Shown here: one piece after another, positions 1-4,441 of the stretch
Layout of the letters: the number at the start of each line of letters is the position of its first letter
Numbering within the stretch: the stretch's first letter is position 1
Assembly: GCA_015655485.1 (NCBI GenBank)
Contig: JAATEZ010000419.1
Span: 1 to 5,512, forward strand
Length of the DNA: 5,512 nt
Direction: 5' to 3'
From: Lactobacillales bacterium
GTDB lineage: Bacteria > Bacillota > Bacilli > Lactobacillales > Vagococcaceae
Notes under the pieces: generated by a model
What the model was told of the DNA's origin: nothing
Databases searched by the model: none
Seen by the model: only the letters and a program-made list of their open reading frames with translations
Made by a program: the position numbers and the translations under genes

Positions 1-626
1 AAACTCTTTAACTTGTCTGCTGCGGCTCGCAATTGTTCAGGATCCTTACTATTTAAAGAAACTCCGTCACTATTTAGAGCTAAGCCAATGACCTCGCGCG
101 CGCCATCGATCAGCATCACATTATTGCGCAAGGAGGAGTCCCACAAATCATTCCAATGCTGCATCTTGGTCCCATCAACAAATTTATCATTGTAGATAAT
201 ACCTAACGTGCCCCAGAAATAGGGAATAGAATATTGATTATCCGGATCAAAATCTAAATTCATAAAACGCGGATCGATATTATCCAAACCTTTTAGTTTC
301 TTATGATCAATAGGCAGCAACATCTTCGCATCGATCATCTTTTTTATCATATATTCGCTCGGGATCGTCAAATCATAGGCTGTTCCTCCCTGTTGGATCT
401 TAGTAAACATGGCCTCATTGGAATCGAAGGTTTCGTAACTGACTTTATAGCCCGTTTGCTTTTCAAATTTAGTGATCAATAATGGATCGATATAATCTCC
501 CCAATTATAAATCGTCAGTGTCTGGCTCGTGGATGCTCCCTCTGAACTGTCCAGTCGTTGAATAAGCACAGCCAAGACTAGAATGATGCCCAAGACTCCA
601 ATAATAAAGGTTCTTAATTTTTTCAT
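1..626 (-). CDS. potD: Spermidine/putrescine-binding protein PotD, N-terminal 208 residues (gene runs off the left edge)
   Basis: This is the extracytoplasmic substrate-binding subunit of the PotABCD polyamine importer, which captures spermidine/putrescine outside the membrane and delivers it to PotB/PotC. The visible 208 codons begin MKKLRTFI; the family is about 350 residues, so roughly the last 40 percent lies outside the window. Residues 7-22 form one hydrophobic segment, followed by a linker and the mature domain from about residue 36. Family hallmarks are YNWGDYIDP (40-48), ETFDSNEAM (65-73), YDLTIPSEYM (84-93), SIPYFWGTLG (133-142) and DGAREV (174-179). No cysteine follows the hydrophobic segment, so there is no lipobox and anchoring is probably by an uncleaved N-terminal helix. 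The start ATG overlaps the potC stop as ATGA and has only a weak GAGAGA-type ribosome site, suggesting translational coupling. Identity is firm; exact ligand preference is not visible. Confidence 0.95.
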   Translation of the reverse strand, partial: MKKLRTFIIGVLGIILVLAVLIQRLDSSEGASTSQTLTIYNWGDYIDPLLITKFEKQTGYKVSYETFDSNEAMFTKIQQGGTAYDLTIPSEYMIKKMIDAKMLLPIDHKKLKGLDNIDPRFMNLDFDPDNQYSIPYFWGTLGIIYNDKFVDGTKMQHWNDLWDSSLRNNVMLIDGAREVIGLALNSDGVSLNSKDPEQLRAAADKLKS

Positions 627-1450
627 AGGATCTCTCGCGCCTCGCTTTGCTGGCGCAGCCTGCGTTTCTGCTTTTTAGTTAAATTATCTTTACTGATAAA
701 ATAATACCCGATCACTAAACAAATCGAGAACAAGAAAATCAAAGCGCTCAAGGCATTGATCTCTAAGCTGATCCCTTGGCGAGCTCTTGAATAAATCTCA
801 ACAGAGAGGGTTGAAAAGCCGTTTCCTGTAACAAAAAAGGTCACCGCAAAATCATCTAAAGAATACGTAAATGCCATAAAGTACCCGGCGATCACTCCTG
901 GTGTGATAAAGGGCAAAATAACCTTCCAAATAACTCCAAAAGTACTAGCGCCAAGATCTCTGGCGGCATCCAGCAAAGAAGCATTCATTTCATTTAGTTT
1001 TGGCAGGACCATCAAAACAACGATAGGTATACTAAAAGCGATATGCGACAAAAGGACAGAAAAAAAATTCAAACTGATTCCCAAAAATGTGAAAAAAATC
1101 AAAAAACTGGCGCCTATGATAACATCTGGAGATACCATCAAAATATTGTTTAAGCTCAACAACGCATTGCGTGTTCGGCGGCGTTTAGTAAAATAAATCC
1201 CCATCGCGCCAAATGTCCCAATTGTCGTAGCGATCAGTGAAGATAAAAAAGCCAGCATAAAGGTATTCAGAACGATACCAATCAATCGGGCATCATCGAA
1301 AACCGTCTGATAATTGGATAGTGTAAAACCTGTAAAATCATTCATCGTTCCCCCGGCATTAAAAGAATAAAATATCAAATAAAAAATGGGAACATATAGA
1401 AAGATAAAAACCAAAAATAAATATAAGTTGGACCATTTTTTCTTCTTCAT
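623..1450 (-). CDS. potC: Spermidine/putrescine ABC transporter permease PotC
   Basis: The second of two membrane permeases that form the polyamine channel with PotB, energised by PotA and fed by PotD. The protein has 275 residues, normal for PotC. About six membrane segments are visible (roughly 9-29, 59-85, 100-123, 129-150, 183-205, 232-252). Between the fourth and fifth lies the EAA loop of binding-protein-dependent permeases, with DAARDLGAS at 161-169 followed by the IWKVILPFITPGV stretch; this loop docks onto the ATPase. The C-terminus is a basic cytoplasmic tail (KKQKRRLRQQ). The start ATG overlaps the potB stop as ATGA. A strong AAAGGAGG sits at 1463-1470 but 12 nt upstream of the ATG, a little far, so coupling to potB translation probably contributes. 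PotC is chosen over PotB because of its place just before potD and its PotC-type sequence. Confidence 0.95.
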   Translation of the reverse strand: MKKKKWSNLYLFLVFIFLYVPIFYLIFYSFNAGGTMNDFTGFTLSNYQTVFDDARLIGIVLNTFMLAFLSSLIATTIGTFGAMGIYFTKRRRTRNALLSLNNILMVSPDVIIGASFLIFFTFLGISLNFFSVLLSHIAFSIPIVVLMVLPKLNEMNASLLDAARDLGASTFGVIWKVILPFITPGVIAGYFMAFTYSLDDFAVTFFVTGNGFSTLSVEIYSRARQGISLEINALSALIFLFSICLVIGYYFISKDNLTKKQKRRLRQQSEAREIL

Positions 1451-2262
1451 TTAGACAACGGGCCTCCTTTCCGTTTTTTTTCATTTGTCAAACGCATGAT
1501 AATAAACATCGCCACAATCAGCACAACGCCGATCGTTGAACCCATACCCCAATTTTGAGTTACTAAAAAATGTTCTTCGATCGCTGTTCCTAAAGTGATC
1601 ACACGATTGCCTCCAATCAGACGGGTCAACATAAATAATGATAACGCAGGAATAAATACTGATTGCACGCCGCTTTTTACCCCATTTAGAGATAAAGGAA
1701 AGATGACACGACGAAAAGTTTCGAAAGAATTGGCTCCTAAATCCCGACTCGCACTGATCAAGGATGGATCCAGTTCTTCCAGCGAATTGAAAATCGGCAT
1801 GATCATAAAAGGAATTTCAATATAGGCCGCTACAAAAATAAAACTAAAATCCGTAAATAAAATTTGTCTTGAACCGATCCCAATAAACTCCAAAAAATGA
1901 TTCACACCGCCATGTGTACTAAAAATCCCAATAAAAGCATAGGCCTTTAATAACAAATTTACCCAAGTCGGCAAAACGATCAGCATCAGCCACAGCTGTT
2001 TATGTTTTGTCTTACTCAATAAATAGGCAGTGGGATAGCTTATGATCAAGGTAATAAGCGTAATTAAAAAAGCATACCAGACTGAATTCAAAGTCATTTT
2101 TAAATATGTACCTGAAGTAAAATAAATTTGATAATTTTCGAAAGTAAAATTTCCTTCAATATTGAAAAAAGATTGATAAAAAATCATGACTACTGGCGTG
2201 ATAACAAAAAATAGCAGCCACAGATAATAGGGCGTCGAATAAAACCATTTACTTTTTTTCAT
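1447..2262 (-). CDS. potB: Spermidine/putrescine ABC transporter permease PotB
   Basis: First permease subunit of the PotABCD polyamine importer; it pairs with PotC in the cytoplasmic membrane. The protein has 271 residues, typical for the family. It shows about six hydrophobic segments (roughly 11-31, 62-83, 90-114, 138-160, 197-216, 242-258). The EAA-type coupling loop is at about 165-190, with SASRDLGANSFETF at 170-183 and the following RRVIFPL. The N-terminal segment contains ITPVVMIFYQSF, as expected of PotB. The start follows the potA stop by 8 nt, and the likely ribosome site (AGGTGG, 2267-2272) overlaps the potA stop codon and is only 4 nt from the ATG, so potA-potB coupling is likely. 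The stop overlaps the potC start as ATGA. Confidence 0.95.
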   Translation of the reverse strand: MKKSKWFYSTPYYLWLLFFVITPVVMIFYQSFFNIEGNFTFENYQIYFTSGTYLKMTLNSVWYAFLITLITLIISYPTAYLLSKTKHKQLWLMLIVLPTWVNLLLKAYAFIGIFSTHGGVNHFLEFIGIGSRQILFTDFSFIFVAAYIEIPFMIMPIFNSLEELDPSLISASRDLGANSFETFRRVIFPLSLNGVKSGVQSVFIPALSLFMLTRLIGGNRVITLGTAIEEHFLVTQNWGMGSTIGVVLIVAMFIIMRLTNEKKRKGGPLSK

Positions 2263-2270
2263 TTCGCCAC

Positions 2271-3362
2271 CTACTCTTCTTCATAACTTTCTAGTCTTGC
2301 ATCAAACTCTTCTTCGGTCTCATTAAAACGCATTACATGAATATCTTCCGGCTCAAAAAACAAACCAACTTTTGAACCGACTTTGGCTTTCTTCGTTGAA
2401 TGAACCATCCATTCATTGCCTGCCTGATCATAACAAATGATCTCATAATGGACTCCTCTGAACAATTGTGTATCTACTTCCACCACCAATTTTCCCCGTT
2501 CTGGAGAAGTGATCGTTAAATCTTCAGGACGCAGCACCACTTCAACCGGCTCATTCCTGCGCATCCCGCCATCGACACATTCGAAGGACTGCCCGACAAA
2601 CTCAACTTGATTATCAGCCAGCATATTTCCCTCAACAATATTGCTTTCTCCTATGAAATCAGCCACAAAACGGTTGATTGGTTCATCATAGATGTCCACC
2701 GGTGTCCCGCTTTGAATCACTTGACCCGCATTCATTACAAAAATCTCATCACTCATCGCTAAAGCCTCTTCCTGATCATGGGTAACAAAAATAAAAGTGA
2801 TCCCGAGGCGCTGTTGCAATTCTCGCAGCTCATACTGCATATTAGTTCTTAACTTTAGATCCAGTGCTGAGAGCGGTTCGTCCAGCAATAGGACATCAGG
2901 TTCATTCGCGAGGGCCCGCGCAATGGCGACCCGCTGACGCTGTCCTCCCGACATCTCACTGATTTCACGGTCTTCAAAACAGTCTAACTGGACCAAGCGC
3001 AAGACTTCTTTAACTTTTATGGCTATCGCTTGTTTGGACATTTTCTTTATTCGCAAACCAAAAGCGACATTCTCAAATACATTCAGATGTGGAAACAAAG
3101 CATAATCTTGAAAAACAGTATTAACTTTTCGTTTATTAGCCGGAATATCATTGATGCGCTTTTTTTCAAAATAAATATTTCCCTGCGTCGCTTCGGTAAA
3201 CCCGGCGATCAAACGGAGAATCGTTGTCTTACCACATCCTGACGGACCTAAAAGTGTATAAAATTTACCTTGTTCTATTTCAAAATTGATATCTTTTAAA
3301 ACTAGGTCTTCATCATATTGTTTACTCACATTTTCAAAGGCAATAATTGTCTGATTCGCCAT
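2271..3362 (-). CDS. potA: Spermidine/putrescine import ATP-binding protein PotA
   Basis: Cytoplasmic ATPase that powers polyamine import through PotB/PotC. The protein has 363 residues, close to the usual PotA length. The nucleotide-binding domain is complete: Walker A GPSGCGKT at 39-46, Q-loop glutamine at 85, ABC signature SGGQRQ at 138-143, Walker B LLLDEP at 158-163 with catalytic Glu162, D-loop SALD at 165-168, and switch histidine 195. The C-terminal portion from about 235 is the TOBE-type regulatory domain of PotA/MalK-like ATPases (for example EVVLRPEDL at 274-282). The tail is very acidic (ESYEEE). The ATG is preceded by GGGGG at 3373-3377 with a 10-nt spacer, and the gene begins 21 nt after the regulator stop, so it is read as the second gene of the operon. 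No key residue is missing. Confidence 0.96.
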   Translation of the reverse strand: MANQTIIAFENVSKQYDEDLVLKDINFEIEQGKFYTLLGPSGCGKTTILRLIAGFTEATQGNIYFEKKRINDIPANKRKVNTVFQDYALFPHLNVFENVAFGLRIKKMSKQAIAIKVKEVLRLVQLDCFEDREISEMSGGQRQRVAIARALANEPDVLLLDEPLSALDLKLRTNMQYELRELQQRLGITFIFVTHDQEEALAMSDEIFVMNAGQVIQSGTPVDIYDEPINRFVADFIGESNIVEGNMLADNQVEFVGQSFECVDGGMRRNEPVEVVLRPEDLTITSPERGKLVVEVDTQLFRGVHYEIICYDQAGNEWMVHSTKKAKVGSKVGLFFEPEDIHVMRFNETEEEFDARLESYEEE

Positions 3363-3383
3363 CTCGCTTCATCCCCCAAATCT

Positions 3384-3926
3384 TTATAAATACGAATCCG
3401 TTGCTACCAACAGCAGCTGGCTTTCTCCTTGATAATCATTAAAAATCTGGTGCCGTTCTGTGGCTCGATAATAAATCGTCTCACCCGTCTTAGCATAGAA
3501 ACGTTTTACGCCTATTTCAACGCAAACAGCTCCTTTTAGCACATAAGCAAACGTATCTGACAATGACGGACCAAATTCTTTATATTCTCCTTTTTCAAAG
3601 AGTTTCAAAAAAATGGGTTCCATTTCATTTTCATTTGATTCAGGAACTAACCATTTGATTTCATAGCCCTTTTCTTCATCCGCATAGATCGTGTACTCTT
3701 CTCTGGAATAAATTACTTTTTGGATCTGCATTTCTTCACTAAAGAACTCTTCTGGAGTACAGCCTAAGACTTCAAGAATTGAAAAAAATGTTTCCATTGA
3801 AGGTGAACTCAAATCACGTTCTAATTGTGAGATATACCCTTTTGTCAGGTCGGTTCGTTCCCCTAACTCTTCCTGGGTCAAATTTTTCTGAACCCGCAAA
3901 TTTTTGATTTTACTGCCGATTTCCAT
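3384..3926 (-). CDS. XRE-family regulator with C-terminal cupin domain (PuuR-like), probable regulator of the pot operon
   Basis: A 180-residue DNA-binding protein of the helix-turn-helix plus cupin type, the class that includes E. coli PuuR (putrescine regulator, of similar size). The XRE helix-turn-helix spans about residues 4-60: KIKNLRVQKNLTQEELGERT, then TDLTKGYISQLERDLSSPS with the recognition helix near 27-36. The cupin barrel covers about 105-176, with the turn FAYVLKGAVCVEIG and ETIYYRATERHQIFN. The first cupin motif lacks its usual paired histidines and only His159 of the second motif remains, so metal binding looks unlikely. The start is set at 3926 because AAGGAAGGA lies 7 nt upstream; a longer frame from a GTG at 3971 would run through the inverted repeats and has no ribosome site. 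Being the first gene of the operon, with repeat half-sites in its leader, suggests autoregulation. Ligand identity (polyamine) is inferred from context. Confidence 0.88.
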   Translation of the reverse strand: MEIGSKIKNLRVQKNLTQEELGERTDLTKGYISQLERDLSSPSMETFFSILEVLGCTPEEFFSEEMQIQKVIYSREEYTIYADEEKGYEIKWLVPESNENEMEPIFLKLFEKGEYKEFGPSLSDTFAYVLKGAVCVEIGVKRFYAKTGETIYYRATERHQIFNDYQGESQLLLVATDSYL

Positions 3927-3933
3927 ACAATAG

Positions 3934-3942
3934 TCCTTCCTT
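3934..3942 (-). promoter_or_regulatory. Ribosome binding site that fixes the regulator start
   Basis: On the minus strand AAGGAAGGA is followed by 7 nt and then the ATG at 3926. This ideal spacing favours the 180-residue product over the longer in-frame GTG start at 3971. Confidence 0.85.
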
Positions 3943-3943
3943 A

Positions 3944-3962
3944 AGTTTAGTATATGTAAACT
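3944..3962. promoter_or_regulatory. Inverted repeat, candidate operator site 1
   Basis: AGTTTA (3944-3949) and TAAACT (3957-3962) are perfect 6-bp inverted arms separated by 7 nt. The site lies just upstream of the regulator ribosome site and overlaps a TATACT-like hexamer on the minus strand (3949-3954). XRE regulators commonly bind such short dyads in their own leaders; that this regulator binds here is inference. Confidence 0.5.
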
Positions 3963-3983
3963 AAAGAGCACAGAAGTTTTCTA

Positions 3984-4002
3984 ATACTAAACTATCTGTT
4001 TA
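3984..4002. promoter_or_regulatory. Inverted repeat, candidate operator site 2
   Basis: TAAAC (3988-3992) and GTTTA (3998-4002) form a 5-bp dyad with a 5-nt spacer, just downstream of the operon's -10 box. In addition, ATACTAAACT at 3984-3993 is the exact reverse complement of AGTTTAGTAT at 3944-3953 in site 1. The two sites are therefore related, and they could either bind one regulator cooperatively or form a 10-bp stem in the leader RNA. Confidence 0.5.
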
Positions 4003-4016
4003 AAGTCGCCTCTATC

Positions 4017-4044
4017 AGTATACAAAATTTCCTGAAAATTTCAA
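4017..4044 (-). promoter_or_regulatory. Probable promoter of the regulator-potABCD operon
   Basis: On the minus strand a TTGAAA -35 box (4039-4044, five of six to consensus) is followed by a 16-nt spacer and a TATACT -10 box (4017-4022, five of six). Transcription would begin near 4010, giving a leader of about 84 nt that contains both candidate operator dyads. This is the best sigma-A-like promoter upstream of the operon in the window. The nearer TATACT at 3949-3954 has no acceptable -35 box. Confidence 0.65.
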
Positions 4045-4059
4045 CCCTAACATTCCCGA

Positions 4060-4206
4060 TCATTCGCTTTTTTCAAAATTATTGACTATAATAAAGAAAA
4101 GCTGAATGAGACGTATTAGGCGTTGAGCAATAGGGAAAGAAAAATTATAGCGATTCTTGCTATCGTGAATCTTTTCTTGACCTATTGCCGAAAAAGCCTG
4201 TTTCAT
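4060..4206 (-). CDS. Doubtful small ORF, 48 residues, upstream of the regulator
   Basis: An ATG at 4206 opens a 48-codon frame ending at 4060, on the same strand as the pot operon and just ahead of its promoter. The predicted peptide starts MKQAFSAIGQEK, has a basic then hydrophobic stretch (RLIRLIQLFFIIVNNF) and ends FEKSE. The only upstream purine-rich sequence is a weak GGAT inside CTGGATCCAG, so translation is poorly supported. The frame covers the hairpin and the first repeat copy, whose structure alone could explain the openness. I do not recognise the peptide. It is listed because it is open and well placed, not because it is likely. Confidence 0.12.
   Translation of the reverse strand: MKQAFSAIGQEKIHDSKNRYNFSFPIAQRLIRLIQLFFIIVNNFEKSE
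4087..4092 (+). promoter_or_regulatory. Perfect TATAAT -10 box, possible start of a transcript through the repeat/hairpin element
   Basis: TATAAT matches the -10 consensus exactly on the plus strand. The matching -35 region is poor (TTCGCT at 4063-4068, 18-nt spacer, three of six). If used, transcription would begin near 4099, inside the first direct repeat, and the RNA would carry the hairpin at 4127-4188 before reaching the oxidoreductase about 340 nt downstream. Confidence 0.35.
4095..4130 (+). repeat. Direct repeat, copy 1 (36 bp)
   Basis: The first 16 bases (AGAAAAGCTGAATGAG) are identical to 4219-4234, and the full 36 bases match copy 2 at 30 positions, ending in the shared TTGAGCAA. 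The offset between copies is 124 bp, which is not a multiple of three, and copy 1 read in the frame of copy 2 contains a stop codon, so the repeat is conserved as nucleic acid and not as an in-frame protein repeat. Confidence 0.8.
4127..4188 (+). repeat. Long imperfect hairpin between the direct repeats
   Basis: GCAATAGG (4127-4134) pairs with CCTATTGC (4181-4188), and AAGAAAA (4137-4143) pairs with TTTTCTT (4172-4178). Between these stems GA faces GA, which in plus-strand RNA is the classic tandem G-A mismatch that stacks within a helix. A further 5-bp stem ATAGC/GCTAT (4147-4151, 4159-4163) can close the apex. There is no T tract after it, so it is not an intrinsic terminator. It begins at the end of repeat copy 1. 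Confidence 0.65.
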
Positions 4207-4218
4207 GATGCTGGATCC

Positions 4219-4254
4219 AGAAAAGCTGAATGAGGTATATCCGGCCTTGAGCAA
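4219..4254 (+). repeat. Direct repeat, copy 2 (36 bp)
   Basis: Second copy of the repeat at 4095-4130 (30 of 36 identical, first 16 perfect). It is preceded by the palindrome CTGGATCCAG (4211-4220) and, like copy 1, ends in GCAA, which opens a small stem here (GCAA 4251-4254 with TTGC 4261-4264) as it opens the large hairpin after copy 1. Confidence 0.8.
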
Positions 4255-4352
4255 AATGCCTTGCCCTCCCAAATTTATTTGGTACTGGGTACCTGAGAGA
4301 ACGGATAGTGAAGAGCTTCCTGACTTGGCAAAATTATTTTTTTTTCAAAAAG

Positions 4353-4367
4353 TTGTTGTTCCAACAA
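4353..4367. promoter_or_regulatory. Dyad TTGTTG-TTC-CAACAA, possible operator for the oxidoreductase
   Basis: Perfect 6-bp inverted arms with a 3-nt centre lie about 75 nt before the oxidoreductase start. ATGACA at 4368-4373, immediately after it, is five of six to the -35 consensus, but the best downstream -10 (TTTTAT, 4394-4399) needs a 20-nt spacer. A repressor site overlapping a weak promoter is possible; no regulator is identified. Confidence 0.3.
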
Positions 4368-4424
4368 TGACAGAAAATTACTTAAAGAATGATTTTTATC
4401 TCAACTTTCTTTTGAATAGATGAT

Positions 4425-4433
4425 AAAAAGGAG
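4425..4433 (+). promoter_or_regulatory. Ribosome binding site that fixes the oxidoreductase start
   Basis: AAAAAGGAG is followed by an 8-nt spacer and the ATG at 4442. An in-frame GTG at 4433 overlaps this site, so it cannot be the start, which makes the protein begin MKNYQAFVLE. Confidence 0.85.
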
Positions 4434-4441
4434 TGCACGCT

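Larger units (their letters stand above)
4181..4423 (+). pseudogene. Possible gene remnant ahead of the oxidoreductase, product not recognised
   Basis: This plus-strand frame is open from just after a TGA at 4178-4180 and has its first ATG at 4205, ending at a TGA 18 nt before the oxidoreductase start. No ribosome site precedes the ATG. Up to about 4335 the frame looks protein-like, with KFIWYWVPERTDSEELPDLA and ordinary codons. After the nine-T run at 4337-4345 it becomes low in complexity. One of the other frames after the run reads FFKKLLFQQ and stops at 4368-4370, so a slip in the T run is conceivable. Part of the frame is repeat copy 2. It could be a decayed gene, part of a repetitive element or chance; I cannot assign a family. 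Confidence 0.2.
3927..4441. other. Divergent intergenic region between the pot operon and the oxidoreductase
   Basis: These 515 bases contain no full-length gene with a ribosome site and recognisable product. From left to right they hold the regulator leader with its dyads, the operon promoter (minus strand), a TATAAT box (plus strand), a pair of 36-bp direct repeats with a hairpin starting inside copy 1 and lying between the copies, a perfect palindrome CTGGATCCAG at 4211-4220 just ahead of the second repeat, a coding-looking remnant, a small dyad GGTAC-TGG-GTACC at 4281-4293, a run of nine T at 4337-4345, a dyad at 4353-4367 and the ribosome site of the oxidoreductase. The T run is not preceded by a GC-rich stem, so I do not call a terminator. 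Confidence 0.7.

Noticed and set aside
13..195. Plus-strand open frame of 60 codons
   Set aside because: It lies opposite potD, whose reading frame is unmistakable, and has no ribosome site or recognisable product.
903..1196. Plus-strand open frame of 97 codons
   Set aside because: Antisense shadow of potC; its basic composition is the reverse complement of membrane-segment codons.
1595..1825. Plus-strand open frame of 76 codons
   Set aside because: Antisense shadow of potB with no ribosome site.
3030..3242. Plus-strand open frame of 70 codons
   Set aside because: Antisense to the conserved ATPase domain of potA.
3927..3971. Fifteen-residue N-terminal extension of the regulator from a GTG at 3971
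   Set aside because: It has no ribosome site and would translate through the inverted repeat, while the ATG at 3926 has an ideal one and gives the normal family N-terminus.
4095..4254. CRISPR array
   Set aside because: There are only two diverged repeat copies with a 124-bp offset and a hairpin between, not regular repeats with equal spacers.
4281..4293. GGTACTGGGTACC as part of a T-box leader
   Set aside because: It only loosely resembles the T-box sequence; no specifier stem or antiterminator arrangement and no aminoacyl or amino-acid gene follows.
4337..4345. Run of nine T as an intrinsic terminator
   Set aside because: No GC-rich stem precedes it; the nearby GAAG/CTTC dyad has a two-base loop and lies too far upstream.
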